NCBI RefSeq assembly: GCF_963378105.1
Contig: NZ_OY726398.1
Coordinates: 2,604,001-2,668,000, forward strand
Direction of reading: 5' to 3'
DNA from: Mycolicibacter sp. MU0102
GTDB lineage: Bacteria; Actinomycetota; Actinomycetes; Mycobacteriales; Mycobacteriaceae
DNA length: 64,000 bases
The notes under the pieces were generated by a model. That model saw only the letters and a list, made by a program, of their open reading frames with translations, had not been told where the DNA came from and did no database searches. Made by a program: the position numbers and the translations under genes. Below, one piece after another: positions 58,542 through 64,000 of the stretch. Within the stretch, counting starts at the first letter, position 1. Each line of letters begins with the position of its first letter.

Positions 58542-59507
58542 TTACGCCACCGCTCGAGGCTCTCCGATGACGGAGTACGCCGAAGCGTCGCCCTGGATGA
58601 CGCGACTGCGCTCACCGTGGACGCTGACCGGAATGTCGCCGGCAAGGGTGATCCGGTGCAACCGCCGGTGCGCCTGCCCGAAGTCGGAGACTCCGTAATG
58701 CTGGGTGGACCGGTTGTCCCAGATCGCCAGGTCGCCCAGCTGCCAGTTCCACCGGATGGTGTTCTCCGGCCGAGTGATCCGCTCCTGGAAGAGCTGGAAC
58801 AGTGCACGCGACTCGGAGCTCTTGACGTCGGCGATCCGTTGCACGAAGCTGCCGAGAAGCAAGGCGCGTTCCCCGCTCTCGGGGTGCACCCGCACCACGG
58901 GGTGCTGCGTCTCGTACGTGGTGGAGTTGAACGTCTGGACGTATGCCTGGAACTCCTCCGATTGCAGCAGATCGGCGTACTTCTCGAGCTGCTTGGAGTC
59001 CGCCACCTCGAGCTGCGTGTAGTCGAAGGCGTTGCTGTGCACCGCCCACAGCTCATCCGCCAGCCGCGCCAGTGGATTGGGCAGCTGCTCGTAAGCGGTT
59101 ACGGTGTTTGCCCACAGGGTGGTTCCGCCGTAGGGCGGCAGCTCCACGGCCCGCAACAGTGACGCCTTGGGTGCCCGGTCGACGAAGGTGACGTCGGTGT
59201 GCCAGCTGCTCGCGCTGGTGCCGCCGAAGGAGTCGATCGGAAGAATGGCGCCCTCGCCCGGCAACAGCGGGTGGGGAGCCGTCGGCGTTCCCAGCAGCTG
59301 AGCGAACTCGAACTGGCTGACATCGTCCAAATGGTGCTGCCCACGGAAGAAGATGACCTTGTGGGCGACCAAAGCGTCGTTGATCGCGGTGACGGTCTCG
59401 GTGTCCAAGTCACCGCCCAACTGGACTCCGTCGATCCGGGCACCGATGTATTCGCCGAGCTTCACCACATCCAAGTCGGAACGGGTGGACAACGATTGGC
59501 TGGACAT
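58542..59507 (-). CDS. TauD/AtsK-type Fe(II)/2-oxoglutarate dioxygenase (alkylsulfatase-like)
   Basis: A 321-residue dioxygenase with the 2-His-1-carboxylate iron site: His103 and Asp105 in SWHTDVTF and the distal His near residue 283 in RRLHRITLAGD. The start VVKLGEYIGARIDGVQLGGD, AHKVIFFRGQHHLDD and ENTIRWNWQLGDLAIWDNR closely follow the alkylsulfatase group AtsK / M. tuberculosis Rv3406 rather than classical taurine dioxygenase. That group oxidatively cleaves alkyl sulfate esters to an aldehyde and sulfate. AAGGAG lies upstream of the ATG. The gene sits between esxH and eccA in the operon, right after esxH where espG stands in ESX-3. Its link to secretion is unknown. Confidence 0.9.
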   Translation of the reverse strand: MSSQSLSTRSDLDVVKLGEYIGARIDGVQLGGDLDTETVTAINDALVAHKVIFFRGQHHLDDVSQFEFAQLLGTPTAPHPLLPGEGAILPIDSFGGTSASSWHTDVTFVDRAPKASLLRAVELPPYGGTTLWANTVTAYEQLPNPLARLADELWAVHSNAFDYTQLEVADSKQLEKYADLLQSEEFQAYVQTFNSTTYETQHPVVRVHPESGERALLLGSFVQRIADVKSSESRALFQLFQERITRPENTIRWNWQLGDLAIWDNRSTQHYGVSDFGQAHRRLHRITLAGDIPVSVHGERSRVIQGDASAYSVIGEPRAVA

Positions 59508-59539
59508 GAGATTTTCTCCTTTGTTGATCTAGCTAGTTG

Positions 59540-59552
59540 TTGAACGGTTCAA
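59540..59552. promoter_or_regulatory. Palindrome upstream of the dioxygenase-ecc operon
   Basis: TTGAAC-G-GTTCAA is a perfect inverted repeat 33 bp upstream of the dioxygenase ATG, in the 144-bp gap after esxH. A second nested hairpin (GGCGTG ... CACGCC, 59556-59586) follows. Together they could be an operator and an internal terminator/attenuator separating the substrate genes from the machinery genes. Confidence 0.4.
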
Positions 59553-59651
59553 GCCGGCGTGCGGATGGGGGAATCCAACACACGCCAACCTGTTGAATTT
59601 GCTTCGGCAGAGTTCTTTTCGGGTGAAGGGATATTCGGTACGGGCGCTACG

Positions 59652-59939
59652 TCAGCCCCAGCGGGCGGCCTCCGCCGTGTCGCGGGCGAGCATCCCCAGG
59701 GTGTTGGACTCATGCGTGGTGGCCATCGCGTGGTAGGCCCGCACCAACTCCTCCATCGCCTGATTCCACTGCGCCTGCCACGCCTGATAAGTCAGTCCCG
59801 TATCGCCCTGCCACGCCGAGTGCAACGCCGCCTGCTCACTGGCAATGTCAGCACCCACGGCCTGCAATGTGCCCGCGTGACTATTCATCTCCGCGGCATG
59901 GGCCAGCATCGCCGGGTAGTTGTACAGAATCTGTGACAT
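59652..59939 (-). CDS. esxH: WXG100 protein EsxH (TB10.4 family)
   Basis: A 95-residue ESX-3 substrate. MSQILYNYPAMLAHA, AWQGDTGLTYQAWQAQWNQA and the tail TLGMLARDTAEAARWG are diagnostic for the EsxH/EsxR/EsxQ group. The WXG turn is WQG (Trp43-Gly45). The zinc ligands described for EsxH are all in place: His14, His70, His76 and Glu77. It pairs with EsxG, encoded 17 bp upstream. The ATG at 59939 with AAGGGA upstream is used; a GTG directly precedes it. In M. tuberculosis the secreted EsxG-EsxH pair functions in metal acquisition and interferes with host ESCRT. Confidence 0.96.
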   Translation of the reverse strand: MSQILYNYPAMLAHAAEMNSHAGTLQAVGADIASEQAALHSAWQGDTGLTYQAWQAQWNQAMEELVRAYHAMATTHESNTLGMLARDTAEAARWG

Positions 59940-59956
59940 CACAAAATCCCTTCTCG

Positions 59957-60250
59957 TCAGAATCCGGTGTAGGTGCTCGCCGCGGCCGCGTCGGCCGCCA
60001 CATAGGTACTGCCCGCGTCCGCCAAATTGGCCTGCGCCATATCAAGCAATGCATTCACCCGCGCCGCCAAAGCCACAAACCGGGCGTGTGACCCCTGAAA
60101 GGCCACGGCTGACTCACCCACATGAAATGCCTGCGCCGACAACGCCGTCTGCTCCGCCTGCGCCATCGTCGACCGCATCAACGCCGCCTTGGCACCAAAC
60201 GCCGACTCCGAGGCCACCAACTGCGGAATATGTGCATCCAACAAACTCAT
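59957..60250 (-). CDS. esxG: WXG100-like protein EsxG
   Basis: A 97-residue partner of EsxH. The start MSLLDAHIPQLVASESAF and end TYVAADAAAASTYTGF are nearly those of EsxG/EsxS. The turn lacks the Trp of WXG, having FHVGES, as is normal for EsxG. The general secretion signal YxxxD is present (YVAAD). GGGAGA lies upstream of the ATG. The 45-nt spacer to the preceding PPE stop matches the spacer ahead of the esxG/PE relic at 33 of 45 positions. Confidence 0.96.
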   Translation of the reverse strand: MSLLDAHIPQLVASESAFGAKAALMRSTMAQAEQTALSAQAFHVGESAVAFQGSHARFVALAARVNALLDMAQANLADAGSTYVAADAAAASTYTGF

Positions 60251-60295
60251 CGCTTATCTCCCTTTCCACATCGCTTGCTTTGTGTTCACCGTCGA

Positions 60296-61879
60296 TCAGC
60301 TCTCTGCGTTGCGATCCACTCCTTCGGTCGACTGACCGGTCCAGCTGGCCGGCAGCAGCGGCTCACTCGGAATGCCATTGAACGAATCGCCGGCCAAGGT
60401 GGCCAATCCGGCTTCTCGCACACCGTGTTTCACCGCGTTTCCGCCGAACCCGATCCCGCCTGCGCTCCCCTGCGAGGCGATCGGGCCTCCGCCCCATTCG
60501 GCGTCCACTTCGACGTTCATGTCGGCGTATTGCTCGCCGTGCTCACGAATCTGCGCCCGGCGCCGGCGCCGCGACCGCGACGCTCGCCGCGCGGCCGACT
60601 CCTCCACCGCGGAGTCCGATGCCGGGCTCTTCGCCTGTGAGCCGGTGCCGCTTCCGGTCCTGTTGTTCGTATTGAATCCGGTGCCGGGGCCGCCGCCGAA
60701 TCCGATCATGTACGGGAAGGCAATTGCCGGGGCGGGAGCGGGTGCAGGCGGCGCCGGAGGTGATGCACCACCGGGAACGCTGGCCGGAGGGGCGGCTGCG
60801 GGGGATCCGCCGGCCGGTACTGACCCGGCCACGCTCACCACGTGCACATTGGACCCCGTCGTGGCCGACCCGGAGGGCGCCGCGACCACCTGGGGCGTCG
60901 TGTCGACCAAGAAGGACAGGTCGGATGAGCGGGGCAGAGCCGCCAGTGCAGCCAACGCGCTCATGCTGGCCAACGGCGCGGCGAGGCTGGAGGAGATCGC
61001 GGCGCCCAGCTCGATGGCGGTCAGCGGGTGCGCAAGCAACCACGGGGCGAGAGTCACCGGGTTGAGAAGCAGCAGGCCCACTTCCGGGTTCGTCGAGAGA
61101 TTGGCGACGATGTAGTCGATCTCCTGGATCTGAGTCAACGTGTTCTTCAACCAGTACGCCACCGTCAATGGGTTGGTGTAGGCGGTATATGGCAGTCCGT
61201 CGATGGTGCCGGTCACGGGGTCCCAATTGAGCCCGAAGACCGACCGCACCACGTCCGCGACGTTCTCCAGAAAAGGGTCATTCCAGACGTGGGCCGGGCC
61301 CCACGGGTCTGAGGAATCCGCGGGCGCCGCCGGGGCCTCTGACTTGAGGATTGCCGGTGCCGAGGCGGTCGGCGGTATGGACGCGGCGGCCACGCTCGCG
61401 ACCGCCTGGTAGGTGCTCATGGTGGTAGCGGCCTGAACCCACATCCGCGCGTAGTCGGCCTCATTGATCGCAATCGGGACGGTGTTGACCCCGAAGAAGT
61501 TCGTCGCCAGCAGTAGCCCGTGAACGGCGTGATTGGTGGCCAGCTCAGCCATCGTCGGCATCGCTGCCAACGCAGTCACGTAGGCGGCGGCCACGGCCTC
61601 ATGCTGGGCCGCCGCCGCGGCGCTGTCCGCGCTGGCCTGCGACAGCCACGCCAGGTAAGGCGCGTTGGCCGCCACATAGGTTGCGGCGCTCGGGCCTTGC
61701 CATGCCCCGGCCTGCACCGCTGCCAGCACCTCACTGAGTTCCACCGCCGCTGAGGAGTACTCGGCGCTCAGCGTTTTCCATGTCCCAGCCGCAGCCAATA
61801 CCGAGCCGGGGCCCGGCCCGCTGGTCAACATTGTTGAATGGACCTCGGGCGGCAACGCCATCCATGCCGGCGCGGTCAC
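60296..61879 (-). CDS. PPE family protein, PPE4-like (PPW subgroup), second copy
   Basis: A 527-residue PPE protein (GTG 61879, chosen by comparison with the paralogue; a GTG three codons upstream is in frame). The PPE domain starts APAWMALPPEVHSTML. NHAVHGLLLATNFFGVNTVP and LNEADY-like INEADYARMWVQAATTM mark the EspG-binding region. The middle is Ala/Pro-rich. The C-terminus has the PPW subgroup features GFGGNAVKHGVREAGLATLA and PLLPASW, as in PPE4 of ESX-3. It is closely similar to the PPE encoded at 62020-63603, which points to tandem duplication. Its start overlaps the relic's stop (GTGA). A likely partner is the PE encoded at 63600-63911. Confidence 0.93.
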   Translation of the reverse strand: MTAPAWMALPPEVHSTMLTSGPGPGSVLAAAGTWKTLSAEYSSAAVELSEVLAAVQAGAWQGPSAATYVAANAPYLAWLSQASADSAAAAAQHEAVAAAYVTALAAMPTMAELATNHAVHGLLLATNFFGVNTVPIAINEADYARMWVQAATTMSTYQAVASVAAASIPPTASAPAILKSEAPAAPADSSDPWGPAHVWNDPFLENVADVVRSVFGLNWDPVTGTIDGLPYTAYTNPLTVAYWLKNTLTQIQEIDYIVANLSTNPEVGLLLLNPVTLAPWLLAHPLTAIELGAAISSSLAAPLASMSALAALAALPRSSDLSFLVDTTPQVVAAPSGSATTGSNVHVVSVAGSVPAGGSPAAAPPASVPGGASPPAPPAPAPAPAIAFPYMIGFGGGPGTGFNTNNRTGSGTGSQAKSPASDSAVEESAARRASRSRRRRRAQIREHGEQYADMNVEVDAEWGGGPIASQGSAGGIGFGGNAVKHGVREAGLATLAGDSFNGIPSEPLLPASWTGQSTEGVDRNAES

Positions 61880-61974
61880 GCCAGCCACCCCGGTTCGGTT
61901 AGCTCAGTGCGTCCCTGGGCCACCAACGCTGACTCCACCACCAACGGCGGAACAGGCGCATCCAACAAACTCAC
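61876..61974 (-). pseudogene. esxG/PE chimeric relic (32 codons)
   Basis: A GTG with GGAG seven bases upstream opens a 32-codon frame. Residues 1-17 (MSLLDAPVPPLVVESAL) align with EsxG residues 1-18. The next part (VAQGRTELTE, then PGWLA-stop) aligns with the end of the PE protein (VAAQGTAEL ... PNWRLA-stop). The 45-nt spacer upstream is equal in length and 33/45 identical to the real PPE-esxG spacer. The stop overlaps the next PPE start exactly as in the intact PE-PPE pair. It is best read as a deletion scar from a second PE-PPE-esxG(-esxH) unit. It may still be translated and couple expression of the downstream PPE. Confidence 0.8.
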
Positions 61975-62019
61975 GGTCTATCTCCATATCGACATCGATT
62001 GCCTTGCGTTGAGCGACGA

Positions 62020-63603
62020 TCACTGATCCCGGTGGTGGTCCGCCCCATCGCTCGACTGGCCGGTCCAGGTACTCGGCATCAACGGTTCAATCGGGAGGCC
62101 ACTGAACGAATCACCGGCGAGAGTGGTCAACCCCGCCTCCTGCACATCGTGTTTGACAACGCTGCCTCCGAACCCGAGCTGTCCTGCGCCACCCTGGGAG
62201 GCACTCGGGCCGCTGTCCGGCAACTCCCACTCGGGGTCGACGTTCATGTCGGCGAACTGGTCGCCGTGATCGTGCAACTGCGTCTTCCGACGGCGCCGCT
62301 TCCTGGCCTGTCGGCGGGCCGCGGATTCTTCTGCCGCGGAGGCCGATGCCGGACTCTGCGCTCGTGCGCCGGTGCCGGTTCCGGTCCTGTTGGTCGAATC
62401 GAAGCCGATCCCAGGACCGCCACCGAATCCGATCATGTAAGGGAATGCGATTCCCGCTCCCGCGACTGCCGCCGGCGCCGGTGCTGGGGCCCCCGCACCG
62501 GCCGAAGCGCTCGCCGGCACCCCGGCCCCAGGGGATCCCCCGGCAGGGACCGACCCGGCAACGCTCACCAGATGCGGGTTGGAGACCGTTGCCACCGAGT
62601 CCGGAGCCGAGGCGACGTCGGGAACCGAGTCGACCAGGATGGGTACGCCGGACGGCCATGGCACAGCTGCCAGTGCCGCGAACGCGCTCAGACTCGCTAA
62701 GGGCGCGGTCAGGGTGGAGGCTATCGCGGCACCCAGTTCGATGGCGACCAGCGGATGCGCGATCAAGAACGTCGAGAGAGTGGCCGGGTTGAGAAGCAGC
62801 AGAGCGACTTCCGGGTGAGCACCTACGTTCGCGATGACGTAGTCGACCTCTTGGATGAGGGTCACGGTGTTCTTAACCCAATACAGCACAGTCAGTGGGC
62901 TGGTGTACGCCGAGTAGGGCAGCCCGTCGATGGTGCCGGCGCCGGGTTCCCAGTTGATCCCCACGGATCGCAACACCTGCGCGATGCCTTCCAGCAAGGG
63001 GTCGGTCCAGGTGTGTGCAGGCCCCCACGGGTCCGCCGGATCCGACGTCTCCGCCGGCGCCGCCGACTTGAGGATCGTCGGCGCCACGGGCGTCTCCGGG
63101 GTTGACGCTGCGGCCGAGCCCGCGACCGCCTCGTAGGTGCTCATCGTGGTGGCGGCCTGGACCCACATCCGCGCGTAGTCGGCCTCGTTGATCGCAATGG
63201 GGACGGTGTTGATTCCGAAGAAGTTCGTCGCCAGCAATACCCCGTGAACGGTGTGATTCGTGGTCAGTTCAGCCAGTGTCGGCATCGCCGCCAACGCGGC
63301 GGTGTAGGCGGCAGCCACGGTCTGATGCTGGGCCGCCACCGCGGCACTGTTGGCGCTGGCCTGCGTCAGCCATGCCAGATAAGGCGTATTGGCCGCCGCG
63401 TACGACTCGGCGCTCGGCCCTTGCCAAGCCCCGGCCTCTACCGCCCCCAGCACCTCGCTGAGTTCCTCGGCAGCCGATGCGTAGTCGGCGCTCAGTGAAC
63501 TCCATGTCCCAGCTGCCGCCAACACCGGGCCGGAACCTGGCCCGCTGCTCAACAGTGCTGAATGAAACTCCGGCGGCAACGCCATCCAGGCTGGCGCGGT
63601 CAC
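62020..63603 (-). CDS. PPE family protein, PPE4-like (PPW subgroup), first copy
   Basis: A 527-residue PPE protein. TAPAWMALPPEFHSALLSSG opens the PPE domain. NHTVHGVLLATNFFGINTVP and INEADYARMWVQAATTM follow. The linker is rich in Ala, Pro and Gly, then comes a basic patch (ARRQARKRRRRKTQ) and an acidic stretch. The C-terminus has GFGGSVVKHDVQEAGLTTLA and PLMPSTW, the PPW signature of PPE4. The GTG start overlaps the PE stop (GTGA), so PE and PPE are coupled and expected to form a heterodimer exported by an ESX-3-type system. The start, C-terminal domain and length match the copy at 60296-61879. Confidence 0.94.
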   Translation of the reverse strand: MTAPAWMALPPEFHSALLSSGPGSGPVLAAAGTWSSLSADYASAAEELSEVLGAVEAGAWQGPSAESYAAANTPYLAWLTQASANSAAVAAQHQTVAAAYTAALAAMPTLAELTTNHTVHGVLLATNFFGINTVPIAINEADYARMWVQAATTMSTYEAVAGSAAASTPETPVAPTILKSAAPAETSDPADPWGPAHTWTDPLLEGIAQVLRSVGINWEPGAGTIDGLPYSAYTSPLTVLYWVKNTVTLIQEVDYVIANVGAHPEVALLLLNPATLSTFLIAHPLVAIELGAAIASTLTAPLASLSAFAALAAVPWPSGVPILVDSVPDVASAPDSVATVSNPHLVSVAGSVPAGGSPGAGVPASASAGAGAPAPAPAAVAGAGIAFPYMIGFGGGPGIGFDSTNRTGTGTGARAQSPASASAAEESAARRQARKRRRRKTQLHDHGDQFADMNVDPEWELPDSGPSASQGGAGQLGFGGSVVKHDVQEAGLTTLAGDSFSGLPIEPLMPSTWTGQSSDGADHHRDQ

Positions 63604-63911
63604 GCAAGCCGCCAGTTCGGATACACCGACGCCGCAGCGGCATCACCGGCGGCGTAGTTGACGCCGGCCTCACCCACTCCGATCCCCGATCGGCCGAGTT
63701 CGGCTGTGCCCTGGGCCGCCACCACTTCATGCCGGCCGCCGAAGAGGCTCAGCGTGGCCGCGCTCTGCACCGATACCAAGTCGGCCGCGGGAGGAACCAC
63801 CGCCGTGATCACCGGCGCCGCACTGGCGTGTGCGGCGGCAAGCCTAGCTGTCAGCGCTTCCACGCGTGCGCAGGCAGCGGCCAGTCCTTCAGGGACGACA
63901 TGTAGCGGCAT
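63600..63911 (-). CDS. PE family protein, PE5-like
   Basis: A 103-residue PE protein. MPLHVVPEGLAAACARVEAL, TARLAAAHASAAPVITAVVP and GVGEAGVNYAAGDAAAASVY follow PE5 of the ESX-3 locus closely. The Pro-Glu pair is at residues 7-8 and the export signal YxxxD is YAAGD. The ATG at 63911 has AAGGAG eight bases upstream; an in-frame codon at 63944 does not. It is the first gene of the ESX operon visible here. The remaining 89 bp to the window edge show no clear IdeR or Zur box, but most of the promoter may lie outside. Confidence 0.94.
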   Translation of the reverse strand: MPLHVVPEGLAAACARVEALTARLAAAHASAAPVITAVVPPAADLVSVQSAATLSLFGGRHEVVAAQGTAELGRSGIGVGEAGVNYAAGDAAAASVYPNWRLA

Positions 63912-64000
63912 GACCAATCTCCTTCCGTACTGGGGCAAATCCACGGCGACTACCTCGATGGGTACTCATACGACCACCGCGGCCCACGGGTGTCGACCAC

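Noticed and set aside
59508..59651. IdeR-type iron box upstream of the dioxygenase
   Set aside because: The palindrome present (TTGAAC-G-GTTCAA) does not fit the IdeR 19-bp pattern.
47230..64000. An espG gene in the ESX locus
   Set aside because: I looked in every gap and on both strands. The frames are accounted for by ecc, mycP, esx, PE/PPE and the dioxygenase, and none resembles EspG.

Overview
The window is chromosomal DNA from a mycobacterium. It has high GC and many GTG and TTG starts, and it carries PE, PPE and Esx proteins, type VII secretion (ESX) genes, an Rpf muralytic enzyme and a mycobacterial-type LexA box. From 1 to about 42.3 kb the housekeeping genes follow the order I know from M. 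tuberculosis Rv2555c-Rv2603c: alaS, a YjbQ protein, rarA, aspS, a zinc metallopeptidase, hisS, a metallo-beta-lactamase hydrolase, ppiB, relA, apt, a dipeptide-type binding lipoprotein, secF-secD-yajC, gabT, ruvB-ruvA-ruvC and yebC. The ESX-5-type Esx pair at 15.4-17.6 kb fits a slow-growing lineage, but I cannot name the species.

Accessory inserts interrupt this backbone. They are: (i) a GntR-controlled flavin monooxygenase / CoA-transferase / CitE-lyase operon (3.3-7.5 kb); (ii) an NDMA-type alcohol dehydrogenase and a DUF3097 protein (8.9-10.9 kb); (iii) an rpf gene behind an unusually AT-rich leader (11.1-11.8 kb); (iv) a PE-PPE-esxM-esxN island (15.4-17.6 kb); (v) an aldolase pair with a divergent XRE-cupin regulator (19.0-21.6 kb); (vi) an IS30-family insertion (25.2-26.6 kb); (vii) a small secreted Cys-repeat protein (35.3 kb); and (viii) a DUF2252 protein and a sulfotransferase next to yebC (39.3-41.5 kb).

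Beyond yebC the backbone order ends. After about 700 bp without a gene come a bile-acid:sodium-symporter-family permease and an arylsulfatase (43.0-46.3 kb), an LpqN-like anchored protein, and a long minus-strand ESX locus (47.2-64 kb). In transcription order it reads PE, PPE, esxG/PE relic, PPE, esxG, esxH, alkylsulfatase-type dioxygenase, eccA, eccB, eccC, eccD, mycP, eccE. Every component is of ESX-3 type, yet the layout is not the canonical one (eccA-eccB-eccC-PE-PPE-esxG-esxH-espG-eccD-mycP-eccE). The substrate genes sit ahead of eccA, no espG is present, and an Fe(II)/2-oxoglutarate dioxygenase follows esxH.

Two observations stand out. The mycosin of this locus has lost its catalytic serine (now Gly356) and its oxyanion-hole Asn (now Asp250), so it should be a pseudoprotease. 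A 32-codon chimera of the start of esxG and the end of PE lies between the two PPE genes, behind a spacer that matches the true PPE-esxG spacer at 33 of 45 bases; it is a scar of tandem duplication followed by deletion. With three sulfur-ester enzymes and a transporter nearby, the right third looks like a remodelled, probably additional, ESX-3-type system with a sulfate-ester theme. That functional link is inference.
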